Shown one piece after another: positions 55,825 through 64,000 of a stretch of DNA of 64,000 bases (positions are counted from its first letter, which is position 1; every line of letters begins with the position of its first letter). Source of the DNA: Nissabacter sp. SGAir0207. GTDB lineage: Bacteria; Pseudomonadota; Gammaproteobacteria; Enterobacterales; Enterobacteriaceae. The notes beneath the pieces are model-generated. The model was given only the letters and a program-made list of their open reading frames with translations. It searched no databases and was not told where the DNA came from. Where the stretch lies: NCBI RefSeq assembly GCF_005491205.1, contig NZ_CP028037.1, forward strand, positions 186,001-250,000, read 5' to 3'. A program made the translations under genes and the position numbers.

Positions 55825-56301
55825 TTACAGACCCAGATCTGACAGGCTCGGATGATCATCAGGACGACGCCCCAGCGGCCAGAAGAACTTACGCTCGCTC
55901 TCCTTGATAGGCATGTCGTTGATACATGCGAAGCGACGTTTCATCAGGCCATCAGCCTCAAACTCCCAGTTTTCGTTGCCGTAAGAGCGGAACCAGTTGC
56001 CTGAATCATCACGCCATTCGTAGGCATAACGGACGGCGATGCGGTTGCCGCCAAACGCCCACAGCTCTTTAATGAGGCGGTACTCCAGCTCTTTTTTCCA
56101 CTTACGGGCAAGAAACCCTTCCGCTTCTTCGCGGTTATTGGCGAACTCGGCGCGGTTACGCCATTTGGTATCGAGCGAATAAGCCAGCGCTACCTTTGCA
56201 GCATCGCGGGTGTTCCAGCCATCTTCGGCCAGGCGCACTTTTTCAATCGCCGTTTCGAGAGTGAAAGGAGGCAGCGGTGGGCGTACTTGTGAATCAGTCA
56301 T
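55825..56301 (-). CDS. DUF1348 / NTF2-like protein
   Basis: 158 residues, SnoaL/NTF2-like fold. Recognisable family run: [26 protein letters not shown], and [16 protein letters not shown]; ends with the typical [16 protein letters not shown]. Widespread stand-alone protein with no settled function, often next to TetR genes. Here a TetR gene lies 47 bp upstream on the same strand, so the two are probably cotranscribed and controlled by the palindrome at 56926. AGGAG before the ATG. Confidence 0.9.
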   Translation of the reverse strand: MTDSQVRPPLPPFTLETAIEKVRLAEDGWNTRDAAKVALAYSLDTKWRNRAEFANNREEAEGFLARKWKKELEYRLIKELWAFGGNRIAVRYAYEWRDDSGNWFRSYGNENWEFEADGLMKRRFACINDMPIKESERKFFWPLGRRPDDHPSLSDLGL

Positions 56302-56348
56302 GGTGAAACTCCTGTAAATTTTAGAACTGTTTTTTTGATATTCAGGTC

Positions 56349-56918
56349 TCAGGCTGAGACCTGTTCCAGCAAAATTTTCGCAACGTCTCTTGCGTTATCA
56401 GCGGCGCTCCAGTCGCCCATCACATATGACATGGTGATAGCGCCCTCCATCAGAATCAGCAGCTGTCTGGCCAGAACTGCCGGGTGCTCAATATTTAGCT
56501 GTTCGCTGAGTTCAAGGGCGTAATCCAGCAATTTCTGCTTATGGATTTTCGCTATCTGGCGAACAGGATCGTTAGGGTCACCCACTTCCCCGGCTGTGTT
56601 GATAAATGCACAGCCACGAAAGCCTTCAGACTCAAACCAGCTCCTGAGTACAGTGAACATGTTCAGAATGCGATCCTGAGGCGTTTCGCCTTTATCAGAT
56701 TCTGTTCTGAACCAGTGCATCCACCGTTCGTCACGCTCATTCAATGCGGCTGCGGCCACGTCCTCCTTGTTCGCAAAATGGTGGTAAATACTTTTCCTTG
56801 CCACCCCTGAGCTCTTGACCAGCAAGTCCATGCCCATGGCATGGATCCCGTTCTGATAGATGAGCTGCTCAGCAGTTTTCAGGATCTTTTCTCGTGTATC
56901 CGTTGGCTTCTTGTTCAT
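56349..56918 (-). CDS. TetR/AcrR-family repressor
   Basis: 189 residues with N-terminal HTH ([25 protein letters not shown] in family position, shown here only in part: [14 protein letters not shown]) and a helical ligand domain. A perfect 22-bp palindrome starts 8 bp upstream of its ATG, covering any possible Shine-Dalgarno and promoter region, so it is autorepressed and likely represses the DUF1348 gene behind it. No clear ribosome binding site. Confidence 0.92.
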   Translation of the reverse strand: MNKKPTDTREKILKTAEQLIYQNGIHAMGMDLLVKSSGVARKSIYHHFANKEDVAAAALNERDERWMHWFRTESDKGETPQDRILNMFTVLRSWFESEGFRGCAFINTAGEVGDPNDPVRQIAKIHKQKLLDYALELSEQLNIEHPAVLARQLLILMEGAITMSYVMGDWSAADNARDVAKILLEQVSA

Positions 56919-56925
56919 GCGTTAA

Positions 56926-56947
56926 AGGTAGAACGATCGTTCTACCT
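56926..56947. promoter_or_regulatory. Perfect 22-bp TetR operator
   Basis: Left arm AGGTAGAACGA and right arm its exact reverse complement, no spacer. Lies directly before the TetR start codon at 56918. Confidence 0.85.
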
Positions 56948-57179
56948 CGTCAATCGTTTTTTAAGAGAGAAATTTCCAAAAGGGAAAAAAGAGCGTGCAA
57001 TTGCAAATAAGTCATTGTTTTTAAGGGAAATAAAAAATCATGGTTTTTGGTCAGTATCAGGCGGGTCGAGGACGCAAAAGGTTGTCATCAGGCCGACAGC
57101 CCCATAGGCGGCACGGACATTTTTTTGATCCTCTATTTATCAGGCCACCGCCAATCCAAGGGGAAAGGCGCCTTGAAAA

Positions 57180-57199
57180 AGTAAAACGATCGGTTTACT
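57180..57199. promoter_or_regulatory. TetR operator upstream of the second TetR gene
   Basis: AGTAAAACGATCGGTTTACT, a 20-bp palindrome with a single mismatched pair, 8 bp before the ATG of the second TetR gene. It shares the central AACGATCG core with the operator at 56926. Confidence 0.82.
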
Positions 57200-57207
57200 T
57201 TTAAGCT

Positions 57208-57753
57208 ATGAACAAAAAACACGACATCATCCAGGCCGCTGAGCGACTGTTCTACCTTAACGGCTTTCAGGCAACGAGCACTGATACCATCTGCAAGGAG
57301 GCGGGCGTATCGACCCGAACCCTGTATCGTTACTTTCCCTCACGTGAAGCGCTGACCGCGGCCATCATGGATGCGCACCGTGAACGCTTCTTCTCTGCCC
57401 TCTGCCCCGCAGAAAACCCGGAGTCGATCACTCATCTGTTTGATATCATGGGAAACTGGATGGGTGACTATGGCATCAAGGGGTGTTTTTTCCTGAAGGT
57501 CTGGGGCGAATATGCGGAAAAAGAACCCCTGCTGGCGGAACAGGCTATGGCCTACCGCCATGAGATGCGTGCCTACATTGCAACCTGCATCCGCCATCTC
57601 TGCGGCAGGGAGAATATCCCGCTGGCCGACGCCATCTGGACGCTCTTTGAAGGCACGTTAACCACCGCCCTGATAATGGGTGCCCCCGCTGCCTGCGAGG
57701 CTGGGAAAACCGCTTCGCTCCAGCTCATCAAAAGTCTGGGCGGCCACGAATGA
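57208..57753 (+). CDS. TetR/AcrR-family repressor
   Basis: 181 residues; HTH with FQATSTDTICKEAGVSTRTLYRYFPSREALTAA pattern (key part: KEAGVSTRTLYRYF). Overlaps the following MFS gene as ATGA, so both form one autoregulated unit under the palindrome at 57180. Unrelated in its ligand domain to the other TetR protein at 56349, though the two operators share a core. Confidence 0.92.
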   Translation: MNKKHDIIQAAERLFYLNGFQATSTDTICKEAGVSTRTLYRYFPSREALTAAIMDAHRERFFSALCPAENPESITHLFDIMGNWMGDYGIKGCFFLKVWGEYAEKEPLLAEQAMAYRHEMRAYIATCIRHLCGRENIPLADAIWTLFEGTLTTALIMGAPAACEAGKTASLQLIKSLGGHE

Positions 57754-58883
57754 AACATGTGCTGCTGGGGCTGACCGGATTTTCGCTTATCGCCGTCTCA
57801 TATGGCATGGCGCGCTTTGCATGGGGCGTTATGTTGCCGGATGTCATGCGCGACATCCCCTTCACCCCGCAGCTGGCAGGCATTCTCTCGGCGTGCAGCT
57901 TTATCGCGTATTGCCTCGCCATCCTTGCGACGCCGCTGCTTTCAGCCAAGGCCGGGCCAAGGTTGCCCGCGTTACTCTCCTCGATCAGTGCCGCCTCGGG
58001 CCTGCTGCTGATTGCTGTCGCATCTGCGCCGTGGCTGCTAGGTCTGGGGCTTTTTATCGCCGGACTGAGCGCCGGGCTGGCCTCGCCAGCCATTGCGGCA
58101 GCGGTGAGCCAAACCTATGCCGCCTCACAGCAGCCCAAAATGAACATGGTGATCAATGCCGGGACGAGTGCGGGCATTATCGTCTCTGTCCCGGTTCTGT
58201 TCTGGCTTCCGGGCGGATGGAGGATGGCATGTGCGCTGTTCGCGTTTCTGGCCCTGCTGTGTGCCTTACCGATATGGCGTGCTGTGCCCAACACGCCCTC
58301 GACGCAACCCACTTCATTGCAACGCTTTCTACGCCACCGCACACTTCAACGATTGATGACGATTGCCTTTTTTAGCGGTATCGCCAGTGCGGCATGGTGG
58401 AGTTTTGGCCCGGCACTGCTGCATCAACTGGGTATTGAGCAGAGCACCATCAGCCTGTTGTGGATGACCGCCGGGGCGGCTGGGATCGCGGGCGTTGCCA
58501 CTGGCCCGCTGGAGAGAGTCATTATCCTGAAGCAGATCTACCGGCTTTCACAGTGCTGTCTGGCCCTGCCACTGTTGCTGATGGCGTTTAGCCAGCACTT
58601 TTCGTGGTGGCTGTTTCCCGCTGTGGCATTGGGTGGCGCAGGGTATGTGGTGCTTTCCGGCGTGCTTTTGGTCTGGGGAGCCGCCGCGACCGAGCCTTCA
58701 CCGGCAACGGGCGTCAGTACCCTGTTTTTCATGCTGGCTGCGGGACAAGTCGTCGGATCGATGCTTTTTGGCCAGATGTACGCGCTGACCAGTAGCAGGA
58801 TCGCGCTGCTCATTTTTGCCATGCTCCCCCTGTTATTGGTGTTTGCGATCGGTAATCAGCAGCGGAAACCCAATCCTGCCTGA
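57750..58883 (+). CDS. YbfB/YjiJ-type MFS transporter
   Basis: 377 residues, eleven to twelve helices; family-typical beginning GFSLIAVSYGMARFAWGVMLP and later MNMVINAGTSAGIIVS. YbfB/YjiJ proteins are putative exporters of unknown specificity. Start overlaps the TetR stop by 4 bp, so it is translationally coupled to its own repressor. Confidence 0.9.
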   Translation: MKHVLLGLTGFSLIAVSYGMARFAWGVMLPDVMRDIPFTPQLAGILSACSFIAYCLAILATPLLSAKAGPRLPALLSSISAASGLLLIAVASAPWLLGLGLFIAGLSAGLASPAIAAAVSQTYAASQQPKMNMVINAGTSAGIIVSVPVLFWLPGGWRMACALFAFLALLCALPIWRAVPNTPSTQPTSLQRFLRHRTLQRLMTIAFFSGIASAAWWSFGPALLHQLGIEQSTISLLWMTAGAAGIAGVATGPLERVIILKQIYRLSQCCLALPLLLMAFSQHFSWWLFPAVALGGAGYVVLSGVLLVWGAAATEPSPATGVSTLFFMLAAGQVVGSMLFGQMYALTSSRIALLIFAMLPLLLVFAIGNQQRKPNPA

Positions 58884-58893
58884 TAAAAAGCCC

Positions 58894-58987
58894 ACTGTTG
58901 ATCACTGTGGGCCGCCATCGTCTTTTCCACTTTATTATAAGAGGTTGAAAAGAGGATGCCCTCCCCGCTCTGTTGCTGATCAACAGT
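58894..58987. repeat. Widely spaced inverted repeat downstream of the MFS gene
   Basis: ACTGTTGATCA (58894-58904) and its reverse complement TGATCAACAGT (58977-58987), 72 bp apart. Purpose unknown; could fold the 3' end of the MFS transcript. Confidence 0.4.
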
Positions 58988-59040
58988 AACATAGGGCCTT
59001 TATAGCCTCACCCAAGAGCAAAACGGCTAGCGCCAGCCAT

Positions 59041-59068
59041 AAAAAAAGCCCCTCCATGGAGGGGCTTT
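59041..59068 (-). terminator. Terminator of gcd
   Basis: Perfect palindrome AAAGCCCCTCCA / TGGAGGGGCTTT with seven T following on the minus strand, 19 bp after the gcd stop codon. Confidence 0.92.
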
Positions 59069-59086
59069 GACCGTTAAGGGTAACGG

Positions 59087-61480
59087 TTATTTGCTGTCAG
59101 GCAGGGCGTAGGCAACTACGTAGTCGCCCAGCTTGGTGCCGAAGGAGCCGTGACCGCCAGCCGCGATGACAACGTACTGCTTGCCATTCACTTCATAGGT
59201 CATCGGGGTAGCCTGGCCGCCAGCTGGTAGACGGGCTTGCCACAGCTTCTCACCGTTGCTCATGTTGAACGCGCGCAGGTAGTTATCTGCGGTCGCCGCC
59301 ATGAAGAAGACGTTACCGGCCGTGGAGACCGGGCCGCCCAGCATCGGCATACCCATTTTGAACGGCAGCGGCAGCGGGGTGCTGTCGTAAACCGTACCAA
59401 CGCGTTTCTTCCAAACGATGTCGTGGGTCTTCAGATCCACCGCGGAGATGTAACCCCACGCTGGCTGTTTACACGGCAGGCCGAACGGAGAGAGGAACGG
59501 GTTCAGGATCACGCCGAACGGCACGCCGTACTGCGGCTGAACACCCAGCTCAGAACCGGTGCCGCCGTTGCCCTCTTCCGGCTCAGCCGGGTTGTTCGGG
59601 CCACGTGGGATCAGCTTGGAGACGAACGGCAGTGCCATCGGGTTGGCAATCGCCACCTGACGGTCAGTATCGACGGAGATACCGCCCCACTCGAACATAC
59701 CCAGGTTACCCGGGAAGACCAGGGTGCCCTGCTCGGACGGCGGGGTGAAGATGCCTTCATAACGCAGGCGGTGGAAGATCACGCGGCAGACCAGCTGGTC
59801 ATACATCGTGGCGCCCCACATGTCCTTGCCAGACAGATCCTTGGACGGACGGAAGGTCAGGTCAGAGAACGGCTGGGTCGGGGAGGTGAAGTCACCCTTC
59901 GCGGCACCCTGCGGTACTGGTTTTTCCGGGGCCGGAACCACTGGCTTGCCGGTACGACGGTCCAGCACAAAGATGTTGCCGGTTTTGGTCGGTACATAGA
60001 TAGCCGGAACGGTCTGGCCATCTTTGGTGATGTCAGCCAGGGTCGGTTGCGCCGGCACGTCCATGTCCCACAGGTCGTGGTGAACGGTCTGGTAGAACCA
60101 CGCCAGCTTACCGGTGGAGGCGTTCAGCGCCAGCATACCGCTTGCGAAACGCTCCATCTCTTTGGAACGGTTGCCGCCCCAGATGTCCGGGGTCGCCACG
60201 CCAATCGGCAGGTAGACCAGATCCAGTTTGTCATCATACGCCGCCGGCGCCCAAGAGTTCGGGGAGTTCGGGGTGTATTTCTGGTCGTTCTCTGGCACCA
60301 GGTTCGGATCGGCCGCGCCGGTGTCAAAGGCCCACAGCAGCTTGCCGCTGTTGACGTCGAAACCACGGATGACGCCAGACGGCTCATGGGTGGAGTAGTT
60401 GTCAGTCACCGCGCCTGCGATCACGATCACATGGTCAGTCACCACCGGCGGGGAGGTCGGCTCGTACTGGCCTGCCGTGGTTACCGGCATGTTGGATTGC
60501 AGGTTCAGCTCACCATTGTTGCCGAATTCCGGGCAACGCTCACCGGTCTGCGCATCCAGTGCGAACAGGCGGCCATCGTTCACTGGCAGCAGTACGCGAC
60601 GGGCACACAGGGCTGGCGCAGCGCCTTCGGTGGCAGCCTGAGAGGCAGCCGGCGCTTCGTGGTAAGAGACACCACGGCAGGTTACGTGCTGGAAGGTCGG
60701 GTTAGCTTTCAGCTGCGGATCGAACTGCCACTTCTGCTTACCGCTTGCCGCGTCCAGCGCAATCAGCTTCTGGTGCGGGGTGCAGAGGTAGAGCATGTCA
60801 CGGATTTTGATCGGGGTGACTTCGTCAGTGATCTCGCCTGGGTCATTCGCGCCCTTCAGGTCGCCGGTACGGAAGGTCCAGGCTACCTGCAACTGGTCAA
60901 CGTTTTTGTCGTTGATCTGGTTCAGCGGGGAGTAGCGGGTACCGCCCTGAGTACGGCCATAGGCCGGCCAGTCGCCTGCTGGAATACCGGAGGTATCCTG
61001 GCTCGCCGCCGGGGTCGGCTGCTGGGTAGTGTCCAGCGTACCGTTGATCTCCTGCGGGTCATTGAAGACTGCCCACGCCAGTACCAGCACAGTCAGCACC
61101 AGCACACCGGTCAACGCACCGCGTGCTGCGCCGTTTTTCGCGGTCAGGTAGCGGTAGATGAACGGCAGAACCAGCCAGAGGCCGAAGAAGAAGGTCACGT
61201 CAAGACGCGGGGTCAGCGCCCAGAAGTCAAAACCAACCTCCCAGACAGACCAGGCAACCGTGCCCAACAGGAACACGGCATACAGCATCAGTGCCGCGGT
61301 TTTACGACGATAGAGCAACCATGCGGTAGCCAGCATCACCACACCTGCAACGATGTAGTAAAGAGAGCCACCAATGGTTGCCAGCCATATCCCACCTATC
61401 AAAAAGTACAATCCGCTCAACAAGGCGAACAAAGCTGTAAGTATCACGAGGGTACGTGATAGCGAAGCTTTACTTTGCAT
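59087..61480 (-). CDS. gcd: Membrane-bound PQQ-dependent glucose dehydrogenase
   Basis: 797 residues from the ATG with AAGG upstream (E. coli Gcd is 796). Five N-terminal membrane helices within residues 1-140, then the periplasmic eight-bladed propeller that binds PQQ and Ca2+, with repeated W-motifs such as AAYDDKLDLVYLPIG and GAVSTAGNVFFMAATADNYLRA (given in part). Oxidises glucose to gluconolactone and passes electrons to ubiquinone. No pqq biosynthesis genes are in this window. Confidence 0.96.
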   Translation of the reverse strand: MQSKASLSRTLVILTALFALLSGLYFLIGGIWLATIGGSLYYIVAGVVMLATAWLLYRRKTAALMLYAVFLLGTVAWSVWEVGFDFWALTPRLDVTFFFGLWLVLPFIYRYLTAKNGAARGALTGVLVLTVLVLAWAVFNDPQEINGTLDTTQQPTPAASQDTSGIPAGDWPAYGRTQGGTRYSPLNQINDKNVDQLQVAWTFRTGDLKGANDPGEITDEVTPIKIRDMLYLCTPHQKLIALDAASGKQKWQFDPQLKANPTFQHVTCRGVSYHEAPAASQAATEGAAPALCARRVLLPVNDGRLFALDAQTGERCPEFGNNGELNLQSNMPVTTAGQYEPTSPPVVTDHVIVIAGAVTDNYSTHEPSGVIRGFDVNSGKLLWAFDTGAADPNLVPENDQKYTPNSPNSWAPAAYDDKLDLVYLPIGVATPDIWGGNRSKEMERFASGMLALNASTGKLAWFYQTVHHDLWDMDVPAQPTLADITKDGQTVPAIYVPTKTGNIFVLDRRTGKPVVPAPEKPVPQGAAKGDFTSPTQPFSDLTFRPSKDLSGKDMWGATMYDQLVCRVIFHRLRYEGIFTPPSEQGTLVFPGNLGMFEWGGISVDTDRQVAIANPMALPFVSKLIPRGPNNPAEPEEGNGGTGSELGVQPQYGVPFGVILNPFLSPFGLPCKQPAWGYISAVDLKTHDIVWKKRVGTVYDSTPLPLPFKMGMPMLGGPVSTAGNVFFMAATADNYLRAFNMSNGEKLWQARLPAGGQATPMTYEVNGKQYVVIAAGGHGSFGTKLGDYVVAYALPDSK

Positions 61481-61793
61481 AATATTAACCTTAAAAGTTA
61501 CTTTTATCAGCGAGTTAGTTAAAGCTAACTCTTGCAAACAGCCGGGAAGTGCCCGGTTGTTCCTCCCTGCGCCGCCTGGCGCACCGTCTGGACAGTGTGG
61601 TCAGGTCAGCGCCTGGTTCGGCGCTGGCGACAATCATGTCAGCTTGTCCCGTGGCGAACCGGTTCACCGGGGGCGAACGGTTCAGGGCACCCACTTCACC
61701 CATTGGGCAAAGAAACACCACCCTGCTTAAAACATTAGCCGGTATTGAGCAAAATGGCGGCTTAAGTGAGTGCCGGGACAGAATTTATGCTGT
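61481..61793. other. Upstream region of gcd
   Basis: About 310 bp with promoter region of gcd (minus strand) and the 3' end of the methyltransferase transcript upstream of it. No gene or clear operator recognised. Confidence 0.4.
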
Positions 61794-62498
61794 TTATTGA
61801 TGTCGCCTTGAGGCAACCAGAAAGATAAACGGGGACGTTGCGACGATTTTTTGCCATGTGTCGGGGAAACGCGCCTGTACTTCAGCGGCCGGATAAGGCT
61901 CGCTAAACGACTCCAGTTGCAGCCCGCCGCCAAGCAGCGGCGCCATGATGGCATGCAGTGGACGGTGCCAGTAACGCAATTCACACGTTACGCCGCCCTT
62001 GTTCCAGACGTAATCAAAAGTGTAACTGGAGAGGTAATTCTGGTTACCTGAAATCTTATGGTCCATGTAGGGGTTGTGGGTGGAGATCACCAGCCGCCCG
62101 CCGGGGCGCAGTACCCTGGCAAACTCGGCCGCCAGCGCTGGCCAGTCATCCACATAGTGGATCACCAGTGACGCGGCCACCGCGTCAAACTGCCCATCAG
62201 CATAGGGCAGAGGCTGATTCAGATCGCCCTGGCACAGTTCGGCCTGTTCACCCAGCCGTTGCCGGGCGATGGCCAACATCGCGCCACTGCTGTCGATGCC
62301 GCTTACCCTCGCGCCACCGTTTTGCAGCGCCTGTGACAGCAATCCGCCACCACAGCCCGCGTCCAGTATCCACTTCCCTTCACCATCACCCAGCAGGCGC
62401 AGCATCTCAGGCCGTTCATAGTGGGCATTCCACAGGTTGGCCTGGCTGTCCGCATCATAAGCACGAGCAAAAAGATCGTAATCGACCCTGGCTTTCAC
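61794..62498 (-). CDS. Class I SAM-dependent methyltransferase
   Basis: 234 residues; SAM-binding motif I ILDAGCGGG at about 44-52, acidic end of strand 2 (GIDSSG), motif QFDAVAASLVIHYVDDW and a typical FARVLRPGGRLVIST block. Belongs to the UbiE/Methyltransf_11 group; the substrate is not predictable (small molecule likely). Monocistronic. AT-rich tract before the start. Confidence 0.9.
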   Translation of the reverse strand: MKARVDYDLFARAYDADSQANLWNAHYERPEMLRLLGDGEGKWILDAGCGGGLLSQALQNGGARVSGIDSSGAMLAIARQRLGEQAELCQGDLNQPLPYADGQFDAVAASLVIHYVDDWPALAAEFARVLRPGGRLVISTHNPYMDHKISGNQNYLSSYTFDYVWNKGGVTCELRYWHRPLHAIMAPLLGGGLQLESFSEPYPAAEVQARFPDTWQKIVATSPFIFLVASRRHQ

Positions 62499-62613
62499 GG
62501 CGTTTCCCTTGGTTTGCTGCTGGGTGTGCGCGGTATTGTCTGCTCTCTGTTTTAAGTTCTCAAGTTTTTTGTTACGAGTTGGTTACGAATTAGACTATTA
62601 CATGAAATAAAAA

Positions 62614-62647
62614 GGCCCGCCGCAAGCATAAACCGCTGCGGCGGGCC
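62614..62647 (-). terminator. Terminator of the sheath-like gene
   Basis: 11-bp stem GGCCCGCCGCA / TGCGGCGGGCC with a 12-nt loop, followed by five T on the minus strand. Confidence 0.9.
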
Positions 62648-62682
62648 GATATCAGTATAGTTTGTATGGATAAGGCGGGGGT

Positions 62683-63771
62683 TCAGGCAACCCAGTGGCA
62701 GGTCGCATCCACCAACAGGGGGGCTTCCACAATGCGGGCATTGCCACGGTGCAGCGGCAGGCCCTGTACGTCAAACAGGCGGGGGGAGCCTGCCAGCGCG
62801 ATTTTTTCCATGTCGGCGCTGGCGCGGCTGCCCAGCGCATTTGCCAACTGGCAATAGCGTCCCAGCAGGGCCGCTGGCATGGGCAGCACAACCGGCAGCG
62901 ACACCGTCGCCAACCGCGTGCGCACCCGCTCCGCCAGCAACGGCTGTTCAGCCTGCAACTCGGCCAGACTCAGGATGCGCGGTTCGCCCTCGCCCTCTGG
63001 CAAGATCATCAGGGTGACGTTTGCCGCATCGTTGGGCGCGAACAGGGTGATCTCCTCTTCGTCCTGATACCAGGCGGCACGCTCATACGGGAAGGTTTCG
63101 GCCGTAAACAGCGGTGCCTGTACCGGCAAGGCCAGTTGCAGCACTGGATTGAATTCGGCACTGAGCAGCGAGCAGCAGAGGTCAATCTCCGGCTGGTGGA
63201 TGATCATCTCCGCGAGGGCGGCGCAGTCCGCCTGCGTCGGATCGTCCACGGAAAGCACGTAGCAGGCGTTGCCGCCCTGCGCGAAGTAGTGGCGCACGGC
63301 GTGGTAGCTGGTCAGCGCCGGGGTGCCCACCTGCTCCATCAACTCTGACAGGAAACCGGCGTTGGCCGGCAGCGGGAAGGTGGAGCGCTCCGCCATGCCC
63401 ATGATCTCATCTTCGCCATAGCAAAGCGCCAGGCTGCCATCCTGCCAGTTCATGATCGCCTGCTGGATAAACAGCGTGTAGGGGTTCATCACGAAGTTGA
63501 CGTCTTGGCCATCCTTTTTGACCGAGACCATCATGGCGAATTCCTGGAATTCTGCCTGCATCAGGTCGCGGCACTCTGCGCCCTTAAAGTGTTGGTTGAA
63601 CGCTTGCCAGTCAGCGATGCGGGTCAGGGAGGAGCCGCTCTGGCCATCCTGCCGAATGAAGTTGCCGATAAATACCGGCGTGACGGTTTGAACCGGCATC
63701 TCGTTTTGTGCAGTCCAAGAGGGAGTTTCGGAAACCGGCGCACCGGCTGACAGCGTTGCATTCAGATCCAT
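62683..63771 (-). CDS. Orphan phage/contractile-tail sheath-like protein
   Basis: 362 residues from MDLNATLSAG (GGAAAG upstream). The pattern TPVFIGNF (31-38), DWQAFNQHF (54-62) and a YHAVRHYFAQGGNACYVLSV-type block (156-175) recalls tail sheath proteins of phages, tailocins and extracellular injection systems, where a similar 'xAVxxFFxNGGxxxYVVRV' segment is diagnostic. Near 300-345, LPMPAALLGRY...ADMEKIALAG parallels the PPSxAVAGxYA...GVWKAPAN region of sheaths. It is shorter than normal sheaths and the C-terminal handshake domain appears missing. No tube, baseplate, ATPase or lysis gene is visible on either side. The similarity is by eye and needs a profile search. Confidence 0.5.
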   Translation of the reverse strand: MDLNATLSAGAPVSETPSWTAQNEMPVQTVTPVFIGNFIRQDGQSGSSLTRIADWQAFNQHFKGAECRDLMQAEFQEFAMMVSVKKDGQDVNFVMNPYTLFIQQAIMNWQDGSLALCYGEDEIMGMAERSTFPLPANAGFLSELMEQVGTPALTSYHAVRHYFAQGGNACYVLSVDDPTQADCAALAEMIIHQPEIDLCCSLLSAEFNPVLQLALPVQAPLFTAETFPYERAAWYQDEEEITLFAPNDAANVTLMILPEGEGEPRILSLAELQAEQPLLAERVRTRLATVSLPVVLPMPAALLGRYCQLANALGSRASADMEKIALAGSPRLFDVQGLPLHRGNARIVEAPLLVDATCHWVA

Positions 63772-64000
63772 ATACTTTCCTTGCCAAACATGGCGACAAT
63801 CACCCTGGTTACTTAAAGGCCAAAAAGGCATCCAATTTTGTATCAGTCATAGCAAAAACGGTGGTCGCTCCCGGCGTACACCTGAATATTCAACACTGAT
63901 TACGGCGGCTAACTTAAATTGATGCCTTTGAACTGACAAGTAATTTGTCGTTTATGTTCGTTTATCCCAACCCTTTCACTCCCTACCAGCGTTACCTATG
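63772..64000. other. Right edge of the window
   Basis: AT-rich region with the promoter of the sheath-like gene. The final three bases are ATG, which could begin a plus-strand gene outside the window. Confidence 0.3.

Noticed and set aside
59237-61459. Plus-strand open frame of 740 codons opposite gcd
   Set aside because: Antisense shadow of a conserved gene; Arg/Val/Gln-rich product with no domain pattern.

Overview
The window looks like chromosomal DNA of a fairly GC-rich gammaproteobacterium of the order Enterobacterales. The basis is a membrane-bound PQQ glucose dehydrogenase of E. coli length (gcd), an adhP nearly identical to the enterobacterial protein, a cynR-cynT-cynS cluster with E. 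coli-like proteins, and many small catabolic operons each paired with a LysR, AraC, LacI, IclR or TetR regulator. I cannot name the genus. No rRNA, tRNA, CRISPR array, insertion sequence or prophage was recognised.

Layout. 1-2980: tripartite tricarboxylate transporter (binding protein, small and large membrane subunits). 2984-8165: a 1575-residue autotransporter with a long AT-rich 5' region. 8174-11839: a translationally coupled FAD monooxygenase / CMD / AhpD-like operon with a divergent LysR gene. 11951-15678: a small lipoprotein, then LysR, MFS carrier and tartrate/D-malate dehydrogenase. 15677-22283: amino acid or amine permease, AraC regulator, a tyramine-oxidase-subunit-B-like protein, a RidA-like protein, an FAD amine/amino acid oxidase and a Gate-domain membrane protein. 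22366-23552: Mop-like TOBE protein and an SRPBCC protein. 23559-26912: LacI regulator, sugar isomerase/epimerase and a frameshifted nucleoside-symporter-type MFS carrier, with twin LacI-type operators in front. 27171-30340: adhP and a FUSC efflux protein.

30640-38733 is the most informative region. A sigma-54 promoter is followed by a guanidine-I (ykkC) riboswitch, then an ABC transporter, two DUF1989 'urea carboxylase-associated' proteins and a 1201-residue biotin carboxylase. Together this reads as a guanidine-nitrogen operon controlled by nitrogen status and by guanidine. Two of its three transporter genes carry single-base deletions in C runs, and no allophanate hydrolase gene follows in the window.

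38854-58883 is a mosaic accessory region: dienelactone hydrolase; a strikingly AT-rich LTA-synthase-like sulfatase-fold protein; a dicarboxylate symporter; a class V aminotransferase / class III alcohol dehydrogenase / VOC / IclR cluster; an SDR and LysR pair; an Fe-S type regulator divergent from an MFS exporter; the cyanate operon; a secreted esterase; and two TetR genes with clear palindromic operators. 59087-63771 returns to gcd, a SAM methyltransferase and a protein resembling a contractile-tail sheath but with no tail genes visible beside it.

Three separate genes (MFS at 25660, binding protein at 30847, permease at 31928) are each broken by the loss of exactly one base in a C/G homopolymer. 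This pattern is as consistent with sequencing error as with true pseudogenes.
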